Shown here: piece after piece, positions 48,701 to 60,539 of the stretch
Position numbering within the stretch: position 1 is the first letter of the stretch
Layout: each line of letters starts with the position of its first letter
Source of the DNA: Phlebopus portentosus
Taxonomy: Eukaryota > Basidiomycota > Agaricomycetes > Boletales > Boletinellaceae
Assembly: GCA_037892935.1 (NCBI GenBank)
Contig: JAYXKI010000001.1
Span: forward strand, 682,001 to 746,000
DNA length: 64,000 bases
Direction: 5' to 3'
The notes under the pieces: model-generated
Databases searched by the model: none
What the model was told of the DNA's origin: nothing
What the model saw: the letters and a program-made list of their open reading frames with translations, nothing else
Program-made: the position numbers and the translations under genes

Positions 48701-49407
48701 GCGCCTCGCGGACGAGCTGGAGGGACCAGAGACGACGAAGATGGAGATTGTACAGGACTGCGCTTTGACGAAGACTCGGACCCAGATTCGGGTAGGACAT
48801 GGCGGAAAGACTTGAGGTTAAACGAAGCGTCTGTAAGGGGAGGGAGAACGAGTGAGTCTGGATCTGGCTTTGGTGACTTCGACTTTTTGCGCTCTCGCCA
48901 GCTAAATAGACCGCCATTAGACTTGCGCTCATAAGTGGGGTCTGGTTTCTGCAAAGGAGCAGGTTGAGGCCGGGCATTTGAGACCGGACGGGGAAGAGTC
49001 GGTGTGGAAGGGGACTCGCGGCGAGAGGGAAAGACAGAGGATTGGAGTGAAGGAGAGTCGAAGGAGGTATCGATACTTAAAGAGAGCTTGTCCGACGAAA
49101 AGTTGAAGCTTTTCCTTGGTTGGTCGAGCGGGCGCGTCAAGGGACTTGAGCTTGGAGTGGATGACTTCTTGGAAAAGGGAAGTCTAATTTTCTTGGAAGA
49201 CGCGGCCGAGACGAAGCTCGCAGACGAAGAGGTATATCCATCATCACCGTTCCCTACGCTGGGCAGAAGACCTGAGCGAGGAGGGAGGACGTAGCTCTCA
49301 GAGGATGCGGCGTCATCAGCTTTGGGAGCCCGGGGCGATGTCGAGCTAGCCTGAGAGCTGGTAGAAACCTTGGACTTGCCCTTCTTGAAGAAGCCAAGGA
49401 TTGCCAT
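45766..49407 (-). CDS. Large disordered Ser/Pro-rich fungal protein of unknown function
   Basis: Three exons (48033-49407, 46674-47950, 45766-46614) give 1,166 residues. It begins MAILGFFKKGKSKVSTSSQA, possibly N-myristoyl-like but lacking Gly2. About 850 residues are dominated by Ser, Pro, Arg and Lys with many SP/TP and RRxS sites, plus an acidic Ser/Glu/Asp patch at the exon 1-2 join. A short charged coiled coil (RESRLRERRRSEAKAAIE) is followed by a Met/Gly/Pro-rich tail. The tail includes the only conserved-looking helix, FLAAHRQAMQIAKQAYQYAV with QQAMAAAADEWERGSS. I do not recognise a characterised family. It looks like a heavily phosphorylated scaffold. Confidence 0.8.
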
Positions 49408-50002
49408 ATAGACGACACGACAGCAGCGACGACCGACTCACACAATAGTTTTGAGTGGCGGACGTCGGCTGCTGCGACGGGACGGAATGGATGATGAGGA
49501 AGATGAGGGAGAAGAGTAATAAACGCGTTTAGTGACTGGACTGGCCCTGAAGTGAACATCATCCATGAGCGACGGTTATCCTTTTCGGGTATGATCGAAA
49601 ACAGCTCTTCGGTTCGGATGTTTGCACATGGCGCCACAACTTACCCCTTCAGCTCAATACATTACTCCCGTAACCAGAGAGCTCAATGAGTTTATTCGTT
49701 ATAGAACGACCACGTATGTGCATCATTTATTTTCTTTCTGGAATCACCAGAACATCCGTGGTAAACATATACCAGTATGAGTATCATCAGTCTAGTCTAG
49801 CATGAGGATGGATTCTCAAGAGTCCGTCTTGTCTGGGAAAGGCGGCCAGCGTTGACCCGTAGCTATTAATTTGCCTGCAGACTCGCCACTGAAATTTAGA
49901 GTGCCCCATACATCACAACATGACGTCAGCATAGTATACAACTCAGTAAGTCGACCCGCATACAGGGTAACGAATCAAACCCCGTAAATCGATGGACGAA
50001 CA
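49408..50002. other. Intergenic: leader of the disordered-protein gene and RIB5 3' flank
   Basis: 595 bp with no supported gene. Confidence 0.5.
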
Positions 50003-50847
50003 CTACAGGACACCCTTCTCCTTCAAGGTTTCGTCCACAACTCTTTTTATCATCGCCTTTATTCCGATGTCGCCTTCGTCACTACCACCGAGAGCAGCAA
50101 TCACACTCTTCTCTACGTACTTCCCTATCATATCAACCTCAATGTTCACCTTGTCGCCAACCTGTTTAAACCCGACCGTAGTTCGTTCACGTGTATGCTG
50201 GATGAGCATAACACTGAACGTACGTGCAACGTCGTCAACGTGTGTGATTGTAAGCGAAGTTCCATCAATTGCAACATATCCCTTTGGGATGAGGTACTGC
50301 TGGACGGACGGGACGGATGGAGTGGGAGGTGCGAGCCGGAAGACTATGCGAACGGAATCTCCGTCGGGAGTTCGAGAGACGATCGAAGCCGTCGTATCGA
50401 CGTGCGCTTGCACGAAGTGTCCGCCGAAACGTACATGTGCACCCATAGCTCGTTCGAGATTGACAGGGTCTCCGACTTTCCTATCTCCTATCTCATGGCA
50501 TATAAATCAGCATTGCGTAGTCACATCACATACAAAGAGGGGTTTGCGCACCGAGGTCTGTCCGACTGAGCGTCTCGTTCGCTAACCAAACTTCAAACCA
50601 GCCTCCATTATTTGCTTCTGAGGCGTCGAAAGCGGTAACAGTGAGACAAGCACCATTGACTGCGATAGAATCGCCAATATGACAGTCTCCCAGTATTGGT
50701 GCAGCGTTCCCAATTGTTAATGTGCATCCGCCTTCATCGCGTTTGATATTGGTTACGCGTCCGAGATGCTCTACCTGATTGTTATCCGATGGAAGTTAGG
50801 CGAAGCTTTGGAAGTGGCGAAACGGTACAGACCAGACCAGTGAACAT
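50003..50847 (-). CDS. RIB5: Riboflavin synthase (alpha subunit type)
   Basis: Exons 50833-50847 (15 bp), 50552-50774 and 50003-50487 give 240 residues, the usual length. The start MFTGLVEHLGRV is the family hallmark and needs the 15-bp first exon. Two lumazine-binding repeats are visible. The first carries CTLTIGNAAPILGDCHIGDS, IAVNGACLTVTAF and WLANETLSRTDLG. The second carries RAMGAHVRFGGHFVQAHVDT, YVAIDGTSLTITHVDD and a C-terminal VNIEVDMIGKYVEK. The enzyme dismutates two 6,7-dimethyl-8-ribityllumazines to riboflavin, the last step of vitamin B2 synthesis. The gene diverges from TAF2 across about 530 bp. Confidence 0.95.
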
Positions 50848-51376
50848 GATATAGAAGTCAGAGTTCTTTGAGGCAACTTATCATGAGTGGAGGCGAATCA
50901 CGATATTAATGTGACATGCGCCGGCCGGTGAATAGAGCAATTATCCGGGAAATAAGTCATCTTCTCATCTCAATGCCATTCATTTGTAAGAAGATATCTC
51001 CGAAAAGACAAGGAAAATTATAATTTAATTTCAACGATTCCTGGCGACGTCGGGAAGGAAAGCGGCACGTGCCGTATGAAATAACTTCGGCTTACTAAGC
51101 TCAAGGAACTCCGCGTCACTCTCTTGTCACACCTGTTCCTCCATAGAGCCACGCCCATATCGTCCAAGGACATTCACCTGCGTCTGGCTCGACGATATCG
51201 GCGACAAACTGCTTTCACAACTTAGGTCTTGCTTGCAATACACATCTTTCTACTCTTTCGTTTGTCTTGCTTTGGGCGTTATCGTCAATCAACGAAAGAA
51301 AGAACTAGCCACTAAACTCCTCAGTTGAACAACAAACAAGTAGATCCTTCTCAAACGCGTCTTATGCAGCGCGAAC
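50848..51376. promoter_or_regulatory. Divergent promoter region of RIB5 and TAF2
   Basis: 529 bp between two start codons on opposite strands; no clear TATA box. Confidence 0.45.
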
Positions 51377-54300
51377 ATGTCCGCAAGGGTTTCTCTATAT
51401 AAGTATCCATTGCTTGATCCCAAGAAGACGTCGAGGTTGACTCTTTTTTTGCGCTATATACTAGTCACCAAAAGGTGGTTCTGGAAATCGACTTCTCGGG
51501 CTTGCTCTTCGTACGTTGTCATCTTCTTGCGGCGCGTCTCTCTGACCGACGAGTTTTCGTCTGATAGGGTTATACCGAATTGACGATCATACCGACGAGC
51601 AAGGACTTGAAGACCATATACCTACACGCCAGGCAATGCCGTGTGTATCACGCTGTTTCTTCCTGAGACACCAGGAATGGAATTGACCGCCTTCATATTA
51701 TGATTTTGAACAGACATCAGCTCAATTCAAGTAAACGGATACAATGTCCCGGACTGGATATGCCACGACCCGCTTTCAAACGTCGTCATGTCTGATATAA
51801 CAGATTGCCACCGCCATCCGGAGGTTAAGCGGAAGATGTACTCGTCGTTGGCGGAGTGCGACGAGGGTGAGCTCGCTATACCGCTTCCGCGGCAGGTTCA
51901 TGTGCGAAGCGCGGGGAACATGGGAGGCCGGCTTAATGGAGATAGTATGTTGAACTTTTCACTCTTTCTTTCAGTTTACTCCCGAGTCACTGACTGGTGC
52001 TTCAGTTGGGACGCCTGAACCTCATACATCAAGCCAGACGATCCCTCTTACTCAGCAGACTGCAGCATCTTCCGAGTTCTCTTCCATCCAAGTTCGCATC
52101 ACGTACTGCGTGAAGAATCCTGTTGAAGGCATCCAGTTTGTATTGCCGAGCGATGCATACCCTTATGTGGGTGATTTCTACTTATGTGGGACCGTTCAAA
52201 ATTAATTTGCTAATACACTCATGTGAAATCTAGCGTGTACCACATGCATATACCACGCCATCATCTCCCGATGCGGCGAGATGCTGGGTGCCTTGCCTTG
52301 ATAATCTCTGGGAGAAATGCACGTGGGACTTTGAGTTCGTTGTGCCGAAGACTCTTGAAGATACTTCAGGAGGAGCGGATCTGGAGAACGACGACACTAC
52401 CGTTACACCTACGATCGTTGTTTGCAGTGGAGAACTCGTCGAAAAGGTATATCGAATGAGAAACTTCTCAAGTAAAAATACTAATGGTGCTTTCAGATCG
52501 CTCATCCTAACAACGCCAACAAAGTGATCTACGTATTTTCTCAACCAGTTCTCACTTCCGTGCAACACATCGCTTTCGCAGCCGGTCCTTTTATCGTGTA
52601 TCCTATTCCGACCGATGTAGCCGGACTCTCAGATGACTCTCTCGGCTCTCAGACGCTCATGCATGCCTTTTGCCTACCGGGCTACGACTCCTATCTGACG
52701 AACACGGTGTCGTTCATGCGATCAGCGATGAACTTCTATTCGACTGACTGCGGTTCATATCCCTTTGGCTCGTACAAGATAGTATTTGTGGATGAGTTGT
52801 TATCGCAGCGATGCGACAGCGCGACTCTGACGATCGTCTCATCGGATCTCTTGCATGGCGAAGACGCGATAGATCAGGTGTATGAGTCTCGCCAGGTTCT
52901 TATGCACAGTCTCGCATATCAATGGATTGGTGTCAACATCATTCCCAAGACATGGTCAGATCTATGGCTCGTCAATGGGCTGGGATTATACATCGCGGGT
53001 CTTTGCCTGAAGAAGCTCATGGGTAATAACGAATACCGATTCCGACTCAAGAAGGACGTTGAACGCGTTTTGGAGCTTGATAACGGTGCCATGCCGCCTA
53101 TCTGTCAGCCAAGTAGTGTGGAACCCCCTGATGCATCGAAACTGGCTTTCATCAACCTGAAAGCACCGTTAGTGCTTCATATTCTCGACCGTCGCCTAGG
53201 AAAGTCGGGAACGTCTCTCGGTCTATCTCGAGTCCTTCCAAAAATCTTCCTCTCTGCGATCAGTGGCGAAATGGCGCAGAATTGCCTGTCGACGCATTCT
53301 TTCCTGCGAACATGCAGGAAGGTCAGTGGTGTCGACCTACGAGCGTTCGTTGATCAATGGATACACGGCAGCGGGTGTCCTCAATTCAGTTTCCTTGCGA
53401 CTTTCAATCGGAAGAAGATGGCTGTCGAAATTCAGATGCGACAGGAATGTCCGGCGTATATGATTTACCAGAACGACCCTGTATCGATGTCACTTCTGAA
53501 GCCTGTTCCGTTCTTCGAGGGCCAGATGACTGTGCGGATTCACGAGGCCGACGGGACACCGTACGAACATGTACTAGACATCCTCGCCCCGATCAAGCGC
53601 TTTGAGGTTCCTTTCAACACGAAATACAAGCGCGTACGACGGAACACGAAGCGCTATCTGGCGCGGCAAGCTGCTGCTCAAGCCGCAGCAGAAGGCGATG
53701 CCGAGGCAGTCGAAGCCATGGGTCTAGTCGATATGAGCTTCGGGTTGGAGATTTGGGAGAACGAAGAGGAACGTGAGAAATGGAAGGTGACGGATTGGAC
53801 AGAGGAGGAAGAGCAGGCCATGGCGGGCGCGACGTATGAGTGGATCAGGATGGACGCTGACTTTGAGTGGATTGCAAGGATACAGTTCGAGCAGCCGGAT
53901 TATATGTGGGTGTCGCAACTCCAGCGCGATCGAGACGTGGTTGCGCAGGTGGAGGTGGGTATTTAGTCACATACAAGACAATTCGATTGGATTGATCGGG
54001 ACTTCCTCGAAGGCTGTTCATGCTCTTTCAAGACAAGCAACACCCATCGTATCTAGCCAACTTACCAAAACTGTGCTGGTGACAAACTATTTCTTCCGAG
54101 TACGATGCGAAGCAGCTTCTGCACTTGTTACAGTGAGTTATACATATTTTCGTCTCTATGTATGCAGTTCTTCTTATCAACGCTCTCACCTAGTGTGCTA
54201 CACGAAAGCTTGATTTTGTCGGTCTCTTCCATCTATTTAAGCTTTTCCTCCGTTTTTGCTACGAACCCGAAGATCCATCCCAGGATCTTTTCTCTCATAA

Positions 54301-57300
54301 GTTCGTCCCCCGACCGAACGATTTTTCTGATCTTGCGGAGTATTTCGTTCGAAAGGCCAGTTACTGTTCTCCATTCCGCAAACTATCGTTGACATTAGGC
54401 TTAGGCACTTGTCAGTGCAATTTCACAAGTGCGTCTAGAGAATGGGAAGACTCCACCTCAGATACGGCAGTTCTTCATCGACCAGTTGAGATATAATGAT
54501 AACACAACGAATGCGGTATGTTGTAGTGATGATCTCTCACAGACTTCACATTGCTCATAAAGTAGTTCTCCGATGCGTATTATATCGCCACATTGATTAC
54601 TGCGCTTGCCTGTTCCACTGTCTCAACCATACCTCCTGAACGCGGGGAGCTGACTTTATCAGTTCCGAAGTTCGAGCAGAGTGGAGAAGATTATGAGCTT
54701 CTTCAGGCTGCCCTTACAGAAGTTGAGAGGTATCGAAGTATGGATCGTCTTATACCGTCTGTTCATAATGTTGTGACCATTGCTTCTTTGGAGGTACTGT
54801 TTCTATCATTCCTCATGCAGTGACGATGCTGATCATACTTGGACAAGTTCCATATTATGCTGATGATGGCAAACCTTACTCCGGGCGATCCGAAGATATA
54901 TTTCCTATCAACTCGGGAAGGGAACGCTACACCAGTTCGTCTAGCAGGCTTCGACGGTCTTTTCTTAACGAAGTGGTACACACCAAAGATAATGAATTAC
55001 ATACTTGCTGTGATCGCTAACGATTCGTCGCGTATCGTCCGCCGGCATGTCGCGCGGAGTATGTGCGAGAGCTTGGCATTGCTTGCGTCCATTGGAGAAA
55101 TCAAAGCTCCTACGAAGGAGGCGGAGTCACTACTTATTGAAGAGGACGGGACGGCCCCTGATAAGGCGAAGGAGAACAAGAAGTCGGAGACGGATTTGAT
55201 GATTCGTGCGCTGAGGAAGGATAGGGAGGTTGGGAAGAGTGAGATCTTGCGGAAGTTCGTGATGCCTGTAGTTCTGTGGGTGCAGCGTTATTCTTTTGTC
55301 GAGATCCGACTGAACTTTTCTGATAGGGACCCGCAAGCTGACATTGAAGTCCGGTTTTGCATGCTTAAGCTAGCGGATCTCGTCGTCAGAGGAGCAGATG
55401 AACCTTTGCCCAAGAACACCATTCATCTGCCGCCAACGCCCTTGGTTGAAGGCCCTCCGTCTCTCCCAAGTCCTGCACCTACGAGCATCAAAATTGCCCC
55501 TAAATCTTCAAAGCCTCAGATCAAGATTGGTTCAAGAAGGTCAAGCCTGCAGACGCCTACTACGGCTACGCCTTCTACACCAGGACCTACGAAGCTTCGC
55601 TTAACTTCTCTTGGTGGTACTACAAACGTTCCTGCTCATGCTGGACCCGAGTTCAAGGAACCATTGCCGCCTCCGCCGAAACCAGCTCCGACTCCGAAGA
55701 AGAGGGAAAAACCGGTCCCGAAGGCGCAGGCTATGGGTATGAACGTTCAGGATCTGAAGGCGTGTCAAGCAGCTCTGAAGCGCCTCAACAACTGCAAGTC
55801 GGCTCGAATTTTCTTGCAGCCCGTTGACCCTGTACGAGATAAAGCTGCTGAGTCAGTCTATCCCTTCTTTGTTCTTTCAGACTCCCGTCTTATGTTTACT
55901 TCAGCTATTACAACGTCATCAAGTCTCCAATGGACCTGCAGACTATGGGTCATAAGCTCCAAAATGGGATGTACAAAGACCGCCGCGAGTTTGAGGCGGA
56001 TTTCCGGCTGATGATCCAGAATTGCAGAACGTATAACCCTCCAGGTTCCTACCCTTATGTTGAGTCTGTCTCGCTTGAGGCCTTCTTTGACAAAGGTATG
56101 TGGCTATCATAGACTCTGACTTAGTCTGTTTCTAATGAATGTATAGTCTGGGCGAAGATCAACGCGACAGTTGCATCGGCAGAGAAAGCTATGCCGAAGC
56201 CTGCAGCTCCCGTCGAGCGTCCTAAACCTCAGCCTCCGGTGGTGCACGAAGCTGTTCCAGATGTTAGCGCTATCGCTCCGGAAGTGGTCCCCGGAGCTCC
56301 TGCGCCCAAACTCAAACTCAAGCTTGGGTCGCAAGCTTTACCCAATGGGGAAGGGTCAAAACCTCCGCCGAAGCCTAAGAAGCCTCGAAAGCCGAAGGCA
56401 ACCGACATGCCACCTCCGCCGTACATTGATGATGGCTCGCATGATTTGTTACAAGAAGTTATTGCCATTGAAGAACTTGAGAAGTCACCGAACAAGTCTG
56501 CTGGTTCGAAACCACGCAAGCATGTCGAGCTTGACGCGGATGAGGAGCTTCTAAGTCTTGCAAGTGCGGAACCGCCACATCCTACATTTGAACGTCCGGT
56601 AGTTACAGAGAAGCATCATCCACCGCTACCTCCGCCGGCACCTTTACCTGCTTCTCCAAAACCAGCGCCAGCTCCGCCGAAGGCGAAGAAACCAACGGAG
56701 AAGCCCATTCACGCCTCGCCTTCGATCAAAGGGAAGGAGAAGGAGAAGGAGAAGGAAGCGGTGCATGTTTCGCCGGCTCCGTCTTCTCATGTGGCTCAAC
56801 TTCCCTCTGGTCCGCCTATCAGGCCGAAGGGTGCGACACCTCCGGTTACAATCTCTACGCCTCTCAACGAGGCGAGGTGTCGCGATGTGCTGAAAACCCT
56901 TATGAATATGCCTCAGTCGTTTTTCTTCAGAGAGCCCGTTGATCCGATACGAGATGGTTGTCCGACGTAAGTACTTTGAGGCACACGACCTCGTGGCAAA
57001 GGCTCACAGAGTTTTCAGATATTACGATGAGATAAAGAATCCCATGGATTTCGGAACAATAGGTGCTCGTTTAAAGAAGGGCCTCTACTCTACAATGGAG
57101 GAGTTTGCAAGCGATATTGAACTTGTCTTCGCCAATTGCCGGCAGTTTAACCCTCCTGGGACACTTCCGGTAATTAATGCCGAGGCAGTAGAAAAAGTGT
57201 TCAAACGGGAATGGGTGAAGGCAATGGAAAAGAAGCTCTCTTTCAAAGAGAAGCGTAGTCTTATGAGCATTATGACGAGGTTCATGAGCGATCAAGCGTA

Positions 57301-57719
57301 AGTCACACTTTGTGATCGATTTTCTACTCTTCTGCCGATACTGACGGTCTTCTTGTTCTAGCTGGTTTGTCTTCTGGGAGCCTGTTGATCCAGTCACGTT
57401 GGGGATTCCTACCTACCACGATGTCATTCCGAAGAAAGACGCTCGAGATTTGCGGACGATCCGTAGCAAGCTCGACACAGATAAATATGAGTCTATCGAC
57501 GCTTGGGAGGCGGATATGCACCTCATGGCTGACAACGCTATCAAGTTCAATGGTCTTGAAAGTGAAGTAGGTCAGATTGCTATGCGAATGCGGGAGAAGA
57601 TCCGTGAGGAGTCAGCTCGTGTCCGGACTCAAGCTCAACAACAGAAGAAACGGCCTGCGTCGGGCGATCCACGTGGGAGTTCTGAGCACCTTGGCGCGAA
57701 GAAGCCCAAGTTGAGCTAA
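51377..57719 (+). CDS. TAF2: TFIID subunit TAF2 with three C-terminal bromodomains
   Basis: The first exons are 51377-51402, 51465-51510, 51568-51640, 51714-51944, 52006-52164, 52234-52446 and 52497 to about 53954. The N-terminal half is the inactive M1-aminopeptidase-like TAF2 body (HQKVVLEIDFSGLLFGYTEL, ARCWVPCLDNLWEKCTWDFE, LAYQWIGVNIIPKTWSDLWL, FVDQWIHGSGCPQFSF). A HEAT-like TAF2 repeat region (TNYFFRVRCEAASALVT, SLEV, RLAGFDGLFLTKWYTPKIMN) follows. One uninterrupted exon near 54840-55850 passes from this TAF2 region through a Pro-rich linker into bromodomain 1 (ARIFLQPVDPVRD; MIQNCRTYNPPG). Bromodomain 2 (FFFREPVDPIRD; VFANCRQFNPPG) and bromodomain 3 (WFVFWEPVDPVT; MADNAIKFNG) follow, then a Lys-rich end. 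About 1,700 residues; it should bind core promoters and acetylated histones. Confidence 0.9.
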
Positions 57720-58858
57720 CCCTAGTGTATTTTCTATTCGGGATCTCGCGTATTTCTCCAGTACATTATCTTACTGTTTCCAATTCGTTTTTTTTTCTCC
57801 CCCTGTTTCTTAAGTATCTGTGTTTCATGTGCTTTCAACTGCTTTCTGTCCGGACGCTGCGCATTTTTAGCTAATCTGTATCAAATGCTTTCGTGATTGT
57901 ACGTGCATACGTGTAGAATGCATCGAATCGTCATTTTTACTTGGTGTCCGCTATGAAGGTGCTTCTCTGGATAAGCTGTAAGCGGTTTCTAAGTTTGTTG
58001 CTCTGGCACGATTCTTCATCGATTATCCTGAAACAAATTCTGCAGCCTAGATTGGGCTTTGCTCCCTTTGACATAGTTCCGTGCGCGTAATGTGGCATAG
58101 CGTAGAGATAGACATTCCGTTTGGTCTGTCTCTGTTTCTGATCAGTTCTGATGAGGATAGATCGCGACGATGGAATTCTTGGATCTACTCCGGTCATTGA
58201 TCTGCACAGTACGTTCGCTCACTGAGCGACTGAAGATCAATTGTATTTGCAACCTGTTGCAGCGCATCGGAGTATAAGTTACAGTGAATCAAGCAAACCA
58301 ACTAGGTAGACAGAAGATGAGCCGGTTTGCTACTAGTACGACGGCCGAACGAGACGGGGAGTTTCGTCAGTCTGGTTTCCTACGCTTCGCTCCGTTTCGT
58401 CAGTAAAAGAGAAATAGAAGTCGGTGCTGACCCATGTGTCCATGCGAAAAAAAAATGCCACCGAGGTGGTTCTCTCGAAAGCGATAATTGAGCCCGAGAT
58501 TTGCGTGATCTCGGAGGACGGCTCGTAAGATCCTTGAACATTAAAATGTGCACGGACAAGCGGACTTCCGTTCATAACGCAGGTGTTTTTTTCGGTACCA
58601 TATACAGGCAGGATTTCTCCGACGGGTACGACCAGATGTTGTATTGTAATTAAGCATATGCTCCGCAAAAACAGTTGCATTAAGAAAGAACCACAGCGAG
58701 GTTATGGTGGATACAAAGCAGATTTCAAACTAGCGATAGACAGCAAGGAAGAGCTGAAAAGACTTTACAAGGTTATAGAGGAGTGCAAGGCAAGAAGTGA
58801 TAAACAGATTCGAATCGTCCAAGTTATAGATGGACTAACTTGGTACAGTAGAAGGTGT
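57720..58858. other. Intergenic region between convergent TAF2 and methyltransferase genes
   Basis: 1.1 kb. Short frames at 58333-58680 and 58583-58864 have no recognisable domain. T-rich sequence at 57780-57800 fits TAF2 mRNA 3' processing. Confidence 0.45.
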
Positions 58859-60539
58859 TTATGATAGGAGTAAGGCGGCTGCATCTTGTCGCCTTTCTTT
58901 CTTGCGAGCATACACCTTCTGTGAGCGAATGTATAAAGGTATACGTGCTTCGCGTAGCTCCTGAGAAGCTTTGATTGTGAGTTGGTCGGCTACCATCTCT
59001 GGAACCCCAGTGCTCAGTAACAGAGGACGTGCAGAACGCATGAATGCCTGTCGGAATGAATATCGCATCGGTTGGTCTAGTCTGACAATGAATGACACTT
59101 ACGAGGAAGTCTTCAGCACTTTCTCTTCCTATCCGACAAAGTCGGTCAAATTCTTCTGGTGTAGTTGAGTTAAGGCCAGGACAGTTCCGAACGTCGACGC
59201 TGTCTATCCATCCCCCGAGAGGTAGCCAAGCCTCGCGATATATCACGTCCTCGTACGCAGGATGTTCTGAGATCCACCGATTCAATAGAGCGGCGGCGTC
59301 CACATGGGCACCGCGCCTGAGAGCTGCCTGGCGCACGAGCGTCGTGAACCGTGCAAGGTATGGGCTGGGACTGGATGCTCTTCCCTTCGGAACACGACGA
59401 GCGGGACTCGTGCCCGAACGAGCCAAGCCGCGACCTGTCCAGCCTTCGGGTGGTTCTATAGTTCCCCAGATCTCACTTGTAGTGGAGATGACAGGTCGTT
59501 TGTTTATATCATATAAGCGCCAGTCGTTCTCAGTAAACTCCGCAAGGCCGTGTGGGCGAAGAGCAAGTGCCACATCGTCAATAAGGCGGTAATAGTCTTT
59601 GATCCCTGAGGATATATGTTGAGCGTGAACAACGTCGAAATCCCCCGCAAAGTGCTCGAGGCCTAGGCAGACATCGTCGATCTCAAATCGGAGATTTGAC
59701 GGAATCTCAGTCCGCTCGATCAAGGAGGGTATACCAGAGGGGGGTCAGCTGAAGCGTGACTCTGAAAATAGCTCGATACTTACATAGCCGGCAGAGGAAC
59801 AAGGTCGACGGCCGTACAAGAGACATGAGGGAAAGCATTCGCAACCTCGAGTATCCTGTGTCCCCAAAACATAAATAGGTCGAGAATGATATGAGTGAAT
59901 ATTAGACGGGAGTTACCAAGCTCCTGAGCCACAACCAATATCAAGACATGCTTTCAGCCTAAGGGGGTCGTCGTTGTCTCCCAGTACTTCCCTGAAAGGT
60001 GGAACGTAGTCTCCAAAGACTACTTGATACAGACGGTGTTGTTGATCTAGATACATGATTTAGTCGAACAAGTCAGTGTAATAATAGATACACTAGTACT
60101 TACCTAATCTTTGAGCTTCTTCCTCGTCCGCTGCGAGTTTATATACGTCGGAGTGGGTGTTCACCGTTCGGCCATATTCAAAGCGGACCACTTGCTCTTT
60201 TAATGACTCGGTCAAAGAATAAAGTGAAGGCTGAGGAGATAGTGACGACAAATGGTCACTTATGGAATTTTCTTCGAAGTCAAAGGACGTGACGCTGTCC
60301 GAAGTGGGACTCGGGGGTGTAGAACCAAGATTACTGACAAAATCTGTAGCTCCTTGGCTACTGTCCTCTTCGTGGTCCGGGAGAACCTCTCCAGACAAAG
60401 AGAGTCGAGTCATACGCTGATGAATAGTAGTCCGGTCAACGTCCTGAGAACTATTGTCAATAAAGTGTGCCTGGGAGCCATCGGATTCGCGCTCGTTACG
60501 CAGGTCATGGGAAATAGGGATACATATAGCGGACGACAT
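58859..60539 (-). CDS. Class I SAM-dependent methyltransferase (fungal LaeA/TAM-like)
   Basis: Read from MSSAICIPISHDLRN (60539); an in-frame ATG at 60608 would add 23 residues. A Ser/Asp-rich N-terminus is followed by FEYGRTVNTHSDVYKLAADE with EEAQRLDQQHRLYQ, a typical lead-in for fungal secondary-metabolism-type methyltransferases. SAM motif I is CLDIGCGSGAW. Motif II/III-like stretches are FPHVSCTAVDLVPLP, LRFEIDDVCLGLEHFAGDFD and VVHAQHISSGIKDYYRLIDD. The C-terminal half (WIDSVDVRNCPGLNSTTPEE; IYREAWLPLGG) matches the same group. It ends RRQDAAALLLS. No biosynthetic cluster surrounds it, and its substrate is unknown. Confidence 0.85.
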
